From NCBI RefSeq assembly GCF_030272615.1, contig NC_081412.1, forward strand, positions 542,770,335-542,834,334: a DNA stretch of 64,000 nt, in the 5' to 3' direction. This stretch comes from Cryptomeria japonica. Its lineage: Eukaryota > Streptophyta > Pinopsida > Cupressales > Cupressaceae. The position numbers and the translations under genes are program-made. Each line of letters begins with the position of its first letter. Position 1 is the first letter of the stretch. Shown one piece after another: positions 12,219 to 22,899 of this stretch. The notes beneath the pieces were generated by a model that made no database searches, was not told the DNA's origin, and was given only the letters and a program-made list of their open reading frames with translations.

Positions 12219-12665
12219 GTGTGTAAAGAGTATTTAAATCATTTCCATAGTGAGTATTTAGAATTTACTTTGCAAGATGGACTATTGTTTAGAGGAGGAC
12301 AACTCTGTGTGCCTAGAGGATCAATGAGAGAAAATCTCATACAAGAGAAGCATAATGGTAGACTTAGTGGTCATTTTGGAGTCAATAAGACTCAAGATTT
12401 GGTTCAGAGGTATTATTATTGGCCTAGGGCAAATCAAGATGTGAAAAAGTATGTGGAGACTTGTATAGCTAACTAAAAGGCCAAGGGTACTTCTTAAAAT
12501 GTTGGTTTATACCAACCTTTTCCCATACCAAATAGACCTTGGGAGTGCATTAGTATGGAATTTGTAGTAGGTTTACCAAGGACAAAGTAGGGATTTGACA
12601 ACATTTATGTCATTGTAGACATATTTAGTAAAATGGCCCACTTTGTGCCTTGCAAGAACCTGTCA
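12219..12665 (+). pseudogene. Integrase N-terminal fragment, gypsy element 2
   Basis: The zinc-binding part is at 12330-12476 (H-X-N-G-R-L-S-G-H-F-G, then the Cys pair region). The second Cys of the C-X2-C pair is Asn and the next codon is a stop. The core starts near 12535; the first catalytic Asp, in the family S-M-D-F block, is Glu here (S-M-E-F). Reading is lost at about 12660 where LINE sequence begins, so the second Asp and the Glu of the DDE triad are missing. Dead. Confidence 0.75.
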
Positions 12666-13259
12666 ACTTGGATGACATTTTGGCCTAGTCTCTTATTGGA
12701 CCAGGTGAAATTGGATCCTTGTAAGTTGATGTCCATAAGATGAGCACTGGAAATAAATTATGCTAGATCATTCATACTATCAGAATAATCCTCAAGATCC
12801 CTGAACTTCTTAGATATGTATAGGGGAGAGTTAAACTATTTGGCCAATGTCCACAAATCAACAAAAGAGGCAGTAATAAAGGATGCTAGGGAAGACCAAA
12901 GGGAAGCTCTTGGAGATCCCACATTAGGGGAAAAGATATGTATAAGATTCCACTCAAAGTGAATCTGCAAGTTCTTCAGTTTGATAACGAGATAGTTTTT
13001 TAGAAGAGTGAACCAAATTACCTATAAAATAGATCAGATTCCACAGAGTAGCATTGTCACCCAAAGCTCCATCAACATAACTAACAAACAACTCAATAGA
13101 GGGCTAGAAAGACTTAATAGTTTTTAGGAACTTCTCTAATCTCATTTTAGTCTCCTAGAGTAGGAGAATATCAAATTTTTGTTCAAGTAACATACACTTT
13201 AACATATGCTATTTCACAGGGGTGTTCATGCCCCTTATATTCCAAGATAATATCTTCAT
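12666..13259 (-). pseudogene. LINE ORF2 endonuclease start (minus strand)
   Basis: Minus-strand start of a plant L1-type ORF2. The ATG is at about 13259, followed by M-K-I-L-S-W-N-I-R-G, the usual opening of the APE-type endonuclease; the E-T-K block lies near 13150 after a stop, and the late F-T-W-S-N-K-R block is near 12680-12705. The endonuclease nicks target DNA in the family. Several stops and small deletions. It is cut at about 12666 by the 3' break of gypsy element 2, so the RT part is not contiguous; the RT fragment at 6746-7343 on the same strand could be the continuation. Confidence 0.75.
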
Positions 13260-13981
13260 AAAAAATACATACCAAGGAATTACTTAGCCTTAATTAGTTT
13301 AGACAAGCCCTCCATAGAGGAGGGACACCATAGCTTAATTTTTCTTTTTCTTGAATTCTGAGAGACCATCTAAGGTCCTCTATTTCCCACAAGCAATTTC
13401 CCTAGTAGTATCCCTACTTCTAGTATCTTTCTAAGATGGTCTACACACTTTAATATAAACTCCCACACTAGCTTCCTTCTTCTTATTTTTAGCAACTACC
13501 TAAGTCCAGTCCAACTCATTGTCTACTTCATCATAGATCTTTCTTAACTTGCTTGGGGGAGGGGTAGAAGATAACGCAAGGATGTGTAAGTTTTATTTTA
13601 GATTAATAAAGCCAACCTATTATTTCTCCTTGGAAATCCTATCCCTATCTTGCAGATTTATATTCTCCTTTTTTGAGCTTGAAGAATTTGTAATAGTTTA
13701 CTTTCTCTTTTCTCTTGACTTAGATTGAGGAGGAGTTTGTTGGTGTTGTCCAACATAGTTATGGCTCAAATCAATAACCATATCAACTTTATTATTTCTT
13801 TCTTTATCAATATATTCCATCAATTTTTTTGGTGGAGTAACATACATTATAGATTGAGGCTCCAATCCCGGGATCGAGTTCTTTTACATCCTAGAGGATG
13901 AATCCGTCAGGTCATCACTATGCTTTTTCTTATCTTTCAAAAGACTATTTTTAATATTCATTATTGTGGAAATATACTAGG
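13260..13981 (-). pseudogene. LINE ORF1 C-terminal part (minus strand)
   Basis: Minus-strand, Lys/Glu/Ser-rich, badly broken coding-like sequence directly before the ORF2 start. Little is diagnostic within it. Assignment to ORF1 rests on position and on the other half of the gene at 21724-22420, which carries the ORF1 domain and zinc knuckle. The CTAGG at 13977-13981 is the left copy of the target duplication of the inserted gag-only element. Confidence 0.55.
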
Positions 13982-15200
13982 TGTAGTGTCATAAAATTAT
14001 TACCCTAGCAATTTTTTGATTGCATTAGGGTCCTCATGCACGTGAGATCGAATCATCTAGCTTGATCGGAGACCAGAGATTGCTCTGCTCTCATAAACAA
14101 CTTCTTCCTTGGCCTCTGGATCACCTTATCCATACTCTATCCCAGAGAAAGGGGCAGGATAGGGGCATGGCACCAGTGTCCCCCTTTGAATAGGGGTGTG
14201 GTGCCCTTGTCCTCCCAAGACAGGGGTGTGGTGCCTCTGTCCTTTCCTTATTTTGGAGAAGGAACTTTCCTAGGGTTGCATTGTTACTTGCGCATTGGGC
14301 GGGAAACTCCCTCGATGTCGGCCTGTGATGAAAATCAAATCCACTAACATGTATTTAAGAGGCATTCATCCTCTCATTTGCATAAGTTGAAGCTAGATAA
14401 GATTAGAGTGTGTCAAGTTTCATAAGCGATCGAGCATTCAAGAGCATTCAAGCATTCTTTTCCAGCATTGAGAATTCTCAAGTATCCTTTCAAGGCTAGG
14501 TGTTCCATTCAAGTCAAGGATTCAACCATTGAAGAGAAGATTGATTTCAAAATTCAATTACATACAAGTATTTCTATCAACATTTCCATCACAACCTCCC
14601 TTGAAGTGATTTACAATTCAATCTTTCATTTACATCTACTTGCAAGTACTTTCTTTCATTACTTGGTTAATTCCAAAACTTGGGTTTGACCTAAATGCAA
14701 ACCCCCAATCCCAACCTATTTTCCTCTCTTTTATATGTGTAGGTTGCAGGTGTGCAGTTATACTTTTGCATTTAGGCTTAATTTGTAGAGGTGGAAAACC
14801 CCTTTTCGTTTTGCAGATTTTTTGGAGGACCCTGTACATTCCCGCCATGGTCCAAGCAAATTTTCCTCAAATTCATAGGGCAAATTCATATAGACATATT
14901 ACTATCACATCTAGGTCCACAAATTTATTCTATATTTCAATCTCAAGTTATAATCAATTATTTGCCACTTATGCACTACATAATTCAATCAATTCCTTTA
15001 CATTTCAAACAAGGAAGAGAGGATCAATTTATCATTCCCATTTCATTTAGAATTCTATCATCTTCTTGTGGAGAGATTGAATCTAGTGAATTTTCCTCTC
15101 CTCTTCCAAATGTAATTGGGTGAAAAGTGTTTGGAGGGTAATCAATAGTGAAAGGGTAGTTTTCCTCTTGATCCATCATTCACCATTTCCCCATATTACA
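13982..15200 (+). repeat. 5' LTR of gag-only element
   Basis: Starts TGTAGTGTCATAAA, ends CCCCATATTACA. It aligns along its length with 20497-21718, with a short extra CATTCAAGAG-type duplication near 14440-14455. It has a GC-rich repeat block near 14150-14260 and small ORFs (for example 14640-15050) that are not conserved between LTRs. Confidence 0.9.
14150..14260. repeat. GC-rich short tandem repeats in LTR
   Basis: Three imperfect units of about 30-35 bp containing GGGGTGTGGTGCC and TGTCCT. The matching place in the 3' LTR (about 20670-20760) and in the relative at 59963-60050 holds the same kind of units, with the two halves of each unit partly complementary. Confidence 0.65.
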
Positions 15201-16318
15201 TTTTGGTGAACCTAATGTCTTGTATGCTTTCCTTTGAACAACATTTCATTTCCAAATTTAAATTTTCTGCAAACTTACTGGTTAAATCATTGAAAACCCT
15301 AGTTTTTAAAATTAAAAGTGAACTTGTGATTTGTAAAAATTGCTTGTGGTTATCTTAGATCTGATAATTTTCTTGTTTATCAAATTCAATTTCTTCATTG
15401 TCTTGTTCAATTTACAAATAAAATTTACAAAATTAAGAGGTTACTTGTTAAAACCGTAATTTTCAAAAATCATCTTGAACTTGTGCGAAAAATTGGATTT
15501 GTATTTGAATTTCAGATTTCTGATTGTTCTCAGATTAGTCTTCATTCCTACAATTAAAATTTTCAATTTCCCCCCTTTTCCCAAAATTCAAATTTCAAAA
15601 TTAAGTGGTTAGGTCATAAAACCCTAATTTTTTAGATTTAATTGGATTTTGTGCAAATTTTAGTTTTATTCAAATTCATATTTATAAACATCGTCCAAGG
15701 TGTCCCTATCCATAAGGTTTGACCTTTTTCAAAATTGCAATTCAATTCCTCTTTTTCTTCAAAACCCTAATAGGGTCCTATTTTTACATTTGAACCTTAA
15801 TTTTGCCTATCTAGAAAATGTAAAATTTGCCAATTTTTTGGGGTTAGCTTTGAAATCGTCATAATATTCATTCCTGAAAATTTCAAAAAAAGTTGGTCGG
15901 ACCATGTGCATTGCCGCCATGGTCCTCAAATTTTTTCTTGAAATTTCGGGAGACTGTTATGACTGTATTTAATAGCCTAAATCCACAAGATTGGCTGATT
16001 TTGTCATTTTGATCCCTCTAGAATCAAAAGTACCTCTAAAATTCAACATTTCAAATATCAATAAATTTTTTAAAATTAAGACGTTAATTATAGTCTGCCC
16101 TGGTTTTAAAAATTCTGATTTTAAAATTAAGTGGTATTCCCTTGGCCCTAATTTTAAAAATTCTAATTTCCTTTCATTTTTGGAAATTGTGTCATCCTCT
16201 TCATCCAACAAAGTTCAAATTGTTTAATCATTATTTTCTTGAATGTTGCATTAATTATCCTATCCTCGTTAAACGAAGCATTAGAATTAAGGCTTCCCAA
16301 GGTTTAATTATTGAGGAG
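15201..16318 (+). other. Untranslated leader of gag-only element
   Basis: AT-rich sequence between LTR and gag start with no protein-like frame. It opens with TTTTGGTGAACCTAATGTC, where the primer-binding site should be; I cannot name the tRNA. Short ORFs here (15969-16227 on both strands) look random. Confidence 0.6.
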
Positions 16319-19300
16319 ATGGAGCTTAATTTGGGTGACTTATTTAATGAGGATCGTGCTAATTATTTCCATCCTAATCATGTAACAATTCACCTCATTG
16401 ATGAATCCCATAATGAAGAAGAAGCTTTAACTAGGTTCTCTATAGATGAACTTTCCATATTGGCCAATCAATTTGATAACTTTCAACAATGGATGTCCCA
16501 AGAATACCCTAATATTGAAGCTCTTCTATTAATGAAAGGCCTGAAGCAAATGATTCAAAGTGATAATAATGGAATTGATATATTGTTTAGACTTGCACAT
16601 ATTGTTGATTGTAATGTCATGCCTATCAAGAGTTGTGCCAAAACCCTAGGTTATTCACAACTTTCAACACAAGTCAATCCTCTAATTCCTTTGACTACTC
16701 TTATGACTAGTATTCCTACTTTTACCTCCAATATCATGGCTACATCAACTCAAAATATCATTCCTAAAACTATTGGTCATGGGGGAAATCCTTCTTCTTG
16801 GTTTAATCCTCCATCTTTACCTATGTCTTCCATAAGTATTCCTACTATTCCTCAACCAATCAATGTGATACAAGGGGGCGATTCCTTCAACAACTTTATT
16901 CCTTCTTTAAGTGTCCCTTTTCCTACCCAATCAGCACCTATGCCTACTTATCATATTGTCCCACCACCTTATTCTTAGTCCATGCCTTCTTTCAATAACA
17001 TCCCACTACCTTCTCAATCACCTATGTCTAACATCAATTCTTATATCGAAGCAACAATTAACAATCTTTCTCAAACCGTGTCTTCCTTACAACAACAAAT
17101 TACTTGTATGAGTCAATCCAAGTTTAGTGTACTCACCTTTGATGTTGCGAGCCCAATTTCTCTTGATATTTTTAAATTCATGCCACCTAAACATGTTGAG
17201 ATCCCTCAATTGGAACTCTATAATGGAAATGGTGATGCTCTTATGCATGTCAAAACATTTCAAACCTTGTGTATTGATTTTGCTTATGATCAAAGATTGC
17301 TTGCAAAATTGTTTACAAGAACACTAAGAGATAAGAATTTACAATGGTATTTCTCTTTGCCTTATTGTTCTATCACATCCTTTCAACAATTGGTAAATGC
17401 TTTCATCCAACAATTTCAAAATAACACTGGTCTTAAAATCACGTCAACTAATTTAATGCATTGTAAACAAGGCGTTAAAGAAAAAGTGACTGATTTCATT
17501 GGTAGATATAAGAATTTGTGTACTCAGATTTCTTTTCATGTACCTGATAGTGATATTGAAATAATTTTCATTTCTAATTTACAAAAAGATATCAGGGAAA
17601 AGATTCTTTTGTTTGAGTTTACTTCCTTTCTATAGTTGTGCACAACACTCCACAATTATCAACTAGTTATGAGTCAAATGGAGCAATCCACTCCTATTAC
17701 TCCGAGTGATAAGGGGGAGATGGTTCAACAACCATTTGTAAAGTTAAAACAAACAAAGAGCTTCATCAAATTCAATGATCCAATCAACAACAATAATATG
17801 AATTCTGCAACAGGTGTGCCTTCTATTTCTAAATTTTTTCAAAGAGAAAGACAATTTACTTCTTTGAATGAATCTCTACATAGTATTATGTCTCAGTTAT
17901 TGCACATAAATATTAGCAAACTTCCTCCTATAAAACAAATTGATCCTTCTAAACTTGCATCCCATTATTTTGATAATAATTCTTTTTTCCAATTTCATCT
18001 TTAACCTGGTCATGATACTCAGAAATGTTTTGCATTAAAGAATAAGATTCAAGACTTGATAGATAATAATACTATATCTTTGGCAGGTGTGAATGATAAA
18101 GGGAATAAATCAGTAGCTCCTCCTAATCAAAATATTAAGATTTTCACTGATCCCTTGCCATCTCATACCTCTAACGTTATTTAGATGGTGCCTAATTCTC
18201 TCTCTTCTGAAGAATTCACCTCTATGGCTCCAAATTTGGTTAATATGGTAGAAACATAGGATATGCCTAAGGATCCTTGTATTAAATTTGACCCTAGTGA
18301 GACCATTAGAGCACCTAATGGCCCTTTATACATAGTTGCAAAGGTTAAGGATATCCCTTTCTGTGGTACCCTGATTGATCCCTCTTGCATGGTTGATGCC
18401 ATTACTGAAGAGTATCTTTTCACTTTACGATTACATAAACCACTATATGATGCTTCTAATGTGGTTGTGAAGTTATTTTATGGCTTCTCTTGTCCTACCA
18501 TTGGTTCTAGCACCCTTCTTATTGAAGTTCATACTGAATCCATGGATGTTGACTTTGTTATTATACCCTCTTCTGAGCAATTCTGTGTGAAGTTGGGCTA
18601 TCCTTGGCTATCTTCCATGAAGGATATTGCTTATCCAATTCAAAAGTATATGAAATTTCCTCACAATGGAGAAATCATAACTGTGAACCATAGCTTATTT
18701 CATTCGAAAGAAGCCCTAGTGTTCCTATTGATCTATTTTGGCCTAAACAATTTCAATCTCTTCCATCAAGGAGCGATGCTCTTTTTGAATCTTATCAAAA
18801 ATGGAAGAATGATATGATTTTATCCTTAAGTCAACCTAGATCTCCAACACTTTACATTCCTATTATTCTTCAAGATGAGGCTCTTCCCCTCACGGATAGA
18901 ACTAATCTCCCTCCTAAGGAAGATTACCCATCTATACCTATGGATGCGACTTTACCTTCTCTTAAGGAGAACAACAATATTCCTCCTAAGGGTAGACCTA
19001 TACCTCTTGCTCATGATGGACCTAGTCTCCTTCCTACACCTAAGATTCCTCCTTTCTATGGCATAGTTCCACCTCCTTCCTCTTATCGAGAGAAGAGGCC
19101 TACTTCTCCTCTTGTTCAACCAAAACGTCCTCAACCTAAACATTAAACTATCAAGGAGGAAAACATTCTTACTTGTTCAAATGTTCCTCCTCCTTCTCAT
19201 CCTTCACTAATACTCAACAAAATCATTATGCAAGAGAACATCGATGAAGTTGCCATGTTTGAGCTCGTGAACCTACCCCTGCAAAATAATAAATCTCCTC

Positions 19301-19719
19301 AAACTCTGACAGTTGACATGATTCCCTTTTCTCCCAAGGAAGATGTTCAACCTACATTTCCAAAGCATAAGGTTCACAAAACATGTAATGGTTTTACTCC
19401 TATTCATGTTCTTGCTCCTCTTTCTCTAAACTTTGATGAAGAAATGGGTGAAAATATTATTCATAATGGCAATACAACTCATAATGCTTCTGATAGTGAG
19501 GATGAGTATGTTGATGTGGACACATTTATTAGATGAGTTTTTACAAACCCTAATCTTAGCTCCTAGAATCAAAGAAAGTGACTTAAAATATAATCATAGT
19601 CCTTTTTTGGATCTTGTGATATCTCTATTTGTTGTGCTCGATGTTGCCCCTCTAGCATGTTGCTTGCCTTCCCAAAATAGTGATCAGCAATATCAAGAGG
19701 CAGATGTTATGCTAGATTA
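16319..19719 (+). pseudogene. gag: Long gag/protease-like gene, decayed copy
   Basis: The likely start is the ATG at 16319 (M-E-L-N-L-G-D-L). Pieces in order: N-terminal region to 16978; Ser/Thr/Pro-rich linker and capsid-like gag domain 17000-17635; zinc knuckle around 17998-18035; protease-like domain about 18290-18690; Pro-rich tail 18830-19146; acidic C-terminus 19430-19720. It matches the open frame at 60964-64000 along its length. Stops at 16976, 17633, 18002, 18182, 18257 and 19144, plus frame changes near 18720 and 19530, break it; several stops sit where the relative has Gln or Leu codons. The protease-like triad is D-P-S-C, as in the relative. No RT follows. Confidence 0.85.
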
Positions 19720-19737
19720 GCAATATTAGCACTCTAG

Positions 19738-19783
<46 letters not shown>

Positions 19784-20496
19784 TCTTTCTCTTTTGTGAC
19801 CATTCTTCTATATGTATCCCTATTCTTCTATTTTTCCCTTTATGTCTACTTGAGAATGATGGAAAGCATTGAGATATTTTCTTGGTCTCTTTCATGTTGA
19901 CTCAAAAGACATCCTCTCTTCCTTTTCTTCTAAGGTAGTGTCATTCTTTAGGAAATGGCAATTATTATATGCATATACATACATGATATACATGAGTTAT
20001 TATACAACATACTGACCCCGAGGAAAGTGACACTACCTCATGTTTTGTGTTCATTATCCTTGGGTTTATTCCTTGATTGGGGGCTAAACCCTTACGATAA
20101 CATGCTCCCCCCTTCTCTCTATCTTGGGTGTATCCTACCTTAAATAAATCACTCCTGATAAGGTGCATGCAATCATTTTAACATGGGGCATACACTTCGC
20201 TCATATTTTCCTTTTTGATACTTAGAATTACTTAGTGAACTTTGTTTTTCTTTGTAATTTTTGGTATCCTTGCTTTCATGACTCATAAGGAAGGGAACTT
20301 TTCTACTTGCAGTCATGGTTCTCCCCTTCTTGATCTTCCCTTTTAATTTGTCAATCAAAGTCATAAGATCCTAAGTCCACTGGTGGCTCTGCGCATCTTG
20401 CCTCCTTGACCTGGTAAAAGTCTTTCAATCTTGTTTCCTTGTACTTTACCAATAGTATTGGTATATGCTTATACTGTCGCTAAAGTAGGGGCTAAA
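19720..20496 (+). other. 3' noncoding region and polypurine tracts of gag-only element
   Basis: Holds a (CT)n microsatellite at 19741-19792 and then sequence similar to the 3' region of the minus-strand relative (60241-60963): shared blocks include the CATGATATACATG area and CCTTGGGTTTATTCC-like sequence. The run GGGGGCTAAA appears at 20079-20088, and a second form at 20480-20496 (CTAAAGTAGGGGCTAAA) directly abuts the 3' LTR and is the functional-position polypurine tract. Confidence 0.75.
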
Positions 20497-21718
20497 TTTA
20501 GTGTCATAAATTTACAACCCTATAATTTTTTGAATACATTAGGGTCCTCACGCACACAAGATCGAATCCTCTATCCTGATTAGAAATCGGAGATTGCTTT
20601 GCCCTCAAAAACAACTTCTTCCTTTGCCTCTGCATCACCCCATCTGCACTCTGCCCTAGAGAAAGGGGTAGGAAAGGGGTGTGGCACCACTATCCCCCCT
20701 TGGATAGTGGTGTGGTACCCTTGTCCTCTTAGGACAGGGGCCTGGTAACCCTGTCACTGCCCTATTTTGGGGCAGGACCCTTCCTAGGGTTGCATTGTTG
20801 GTTGTGCATTGAACAGGAAACTCTCCCAATGTCGTCCTGTGACAAAAATAAAATCCACTAACATGTATTTAAGTGGCATTCATCCTCTCATTTTCATAAG
20901 TTGAAGCTGGATAAGATTGGAGTGTGTCAAGCTGCATAAAAGATCAAGCATTCTTTTCTAGCATTGATCATTCTCAAGTCTCCCTTCAAGGATAGGTGTT
21001 TCATTCAAGTCAAGGATTCAACCATTGAAGAGGAGATTGATTCCAACATTCAATTACATACAAGCATTTCTATCAACATTTCTATCACAACCTCCCTTGA
21101 GGTGATTTACAATTCAGTCTTTCATTTACATCTACTTGCAAGTACTTTCTTTCATTACTTGGTTAATTCCAAAACCGAGGTTTGACCTAAAGGCAAACCC
21201 CCAATCCCAACCCATTTTCCTCTCTTTTCTATGTGTAGGTTTTAGGTGTGCATCCATCCTTTTGGATTCAGGATTCATTTGAAGAGGCGAAAAAACCCTT
21301 TTTGTTTCGTGGATTTTTTAGAGGACCATGTACTTTCCTACCACGATGTGAGCATCTTTTCCTCAAATTTGTAGGGTGACTTCGTATCAACATATTACCG
21401 CTAGATCTAGGTGCATAGCTTCATCCTATATTTCGATCTCAAGTTATAATCAATTATTTGCCACTTTTTCACTACATAATTCAATCAATTCCTTTACATT
21501 TCAAACAAGCAAGAGGGGATCAACTTATCATTCCCATTTTATTCAGAATTCTATCATCTTCTTGTAGAGAGATTGAATCTAGTGAATTTTCCTCTCCTCT
21601 TCCAAATGTAATTTGGTGAAAAGTGTTTGGAGGCTAATCAATAGTGAAACTCTCATCTCTCTTTGAGGAAAAGGGTAGTTTTCCTCCCGATGCATCATTC
21701 ACCATTTCCCCACATTAC
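20497..21718 (+). repeat. 3' LTR of gag-only element
   Basis: Matches 13982-15200; starts TTTAGTGTCATAAA (TG changed to TT) and ends CCCCACATTACA, followed by the CTAGG duplication. It has an extra CTCTCATCTCTC-type segment near 21645-21670 relative to the 5' LTR. Confidence 0.9.
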
Positions 21719-21723
21719 ACTAG

Positions 21724-22420
21724 GATTTGGGGCCACCCTTTCATTAAGCCATATTATTTTACAATCCATTGTTTAGGTGCAGTGGCTGAGAAGAGGGAGC
21801 CTCTTACACTAGTTGTTTCCTATCAGATTATTTTTTGCATTCATTGCTAAAATGACCATACTTTCTGTAGAATTGACAAAAGGCTTTATCATTTTCATAT
21901 TTTGTGGGTTGGACCAAGGAACCAATTGTAGAAAGGAGCATAGCCTAGGTTAGAAAAATAGTGTTAATAGCGACATTAAATTTTTTTATGGGAAATTAGA
22001 GCCTATATTTGGATTGAATGAACCTATCCACAACGATGAATTTAACAAAGGAATCAACTATCCCCTTAAACACACCCTAAATCCAATTCTCAAGAGGCAA
22101 CCCTAGGAGATGGATCCATACAAGTGGGCCAATAATATTTATGTTATAATATTGGAAAAGATCTATTTTATGCTATATCAAGTTGTTTAGAGGTCACAAT
22201 TTAAAAATCATTTTGTTAAATTTTAAACACAAGAAAAATATTGTACTGAGGAATGTTAATCATCTATCTTAATTCCAAATGGTCAAAAAATATATAAAAT
22301 TTTATAAAGAGAAGAATATCTACCTTCATATTTATTTTTCAATTGTAATTCATTCTATAGTCCCTTTGGTTTAATATTAAGGAGTAAGGTTATTTGTCAA
22401 AAAAACCCAAGCGAGTCTTC
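21724..22420 (-). pseudogene. LINE ORF1 N-terminal part: DUF4283-like and zinc knuckle
   Basis: Minus-strand continuation of the LINE split by the gag-only element. At about 21990-22130 it reads the plant LINE ORF1 pattern (W-I-H-L-L-G-L-P-L-E then G-V-F-K-G-I, then V-D-R-F), the RNA-binding DUF4283-type domain. At about 21835-21880 a zinc knuckle reads C-X2-Y-X4-H-X4-C, so the second Cys is lost. ORF1 protein coats LINE RNA in the family. Stops are frequent. The 5' end of the LINE is not clear. Confidence 0.7.
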
Positions 22421-22889
22421 TATTTGTTTTAATTAATCATTATTTTGTTAGTGAACCTCAGCTTAAGTGCAACTTCTAGAAACTCCCCTAGTTAGGAGAA
22501 GAACTATTGGAGTTTACAACCTTTAAGAACATGATCATGATTACAAGAAACTTCCATAGAAAGAGTATAATAATATGATTCATTAGGAAATGGATTGTAT
22601 TGAGATGAATTGATATGTTAAAATGAGTTTGCTTATATGTAAAAATAATAGAATCCGAATCTATAAGATGATAATGCTTCTACAACATAAATTTTAGCAT
22701 CTTTGCAATGGTCGAAATTCACAAGGTTGCAATGAATGATGAAGTGGTCATATCTCTTTGAAAAAAAGAGAGAAAATGATAATGGGTAGTGGTCAGGTAA
22801 TTTTGGTAGGGCTCATTGGTAAAATGCCCATAAGGAGTAGAATGCATATTTTCAAAGGAACTTGGGGATTCAATGGTTAGAAATATATA
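22421..22889. other. Unassigned spacer between head-to-head LINEs
   Basis: AT-rich sequence with no recognisable ORF or repeat. It probably contains the 5' untranslated parts of one or both LINEs that start here in opposite directions. Confidence 0.4.
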
Positions 22890-22899
22890 ATAGGAGTTT

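Larger units (their letters stand above)
7344..12665 (+). mobile_element. Ty3-gypsy retrotransposon 2, lacking 3' part
   Basis: Order: 5' LTR (7344-8955), tRNA-iMet-type PBS, gag, protease, RT, RNase H, integrase N-terminus. This is the Ty3-gypsy order. The element stops inside the integrase core at about 12665, where minus-strand LINE endonuclease sequence starts, so the rest of integrase, any chromodomain and the 3' LTR are absent. It looks like a chromovirus-type gypsy from its PBS and RT style, but without the chromodomain the lineage is open. Many in-frame stops show it is inactive. Confidence 0.8.
13982..21718 (+). mobile_element. Gag-only Ty3-gypsy (Tat-like) LTR element, complete
   Basis: Two matching LTRs (13982-15200 and 20497-21718) bracket a 5.3 kb interior with one long gag/protease-like gene and no RT, RNase H or integrase. 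A 5-bp target duplication CTAGG is present at 13977-13981 and 21719-21723, so both ends are fixed and the lack of pol is not caused by truncation. The zinc knuckle form C-X2-H-X4-H-X4-C and the protease-like part point to the Tat/Ogre side of Ty3-gypsy. It resembles what are called terminal-repeat gag elements. This copy is old: the gag has many stops. A better-preserved relative is at 58951-64000. Confidence 0.85.

Noticed and set aside
14640-15123. Overlapping ORFs of 110-136 codons in the 5' LTR of the gag-only element
   Set aside because: They are not open in the matching 3' LTR (20497-21718), so not conserved.
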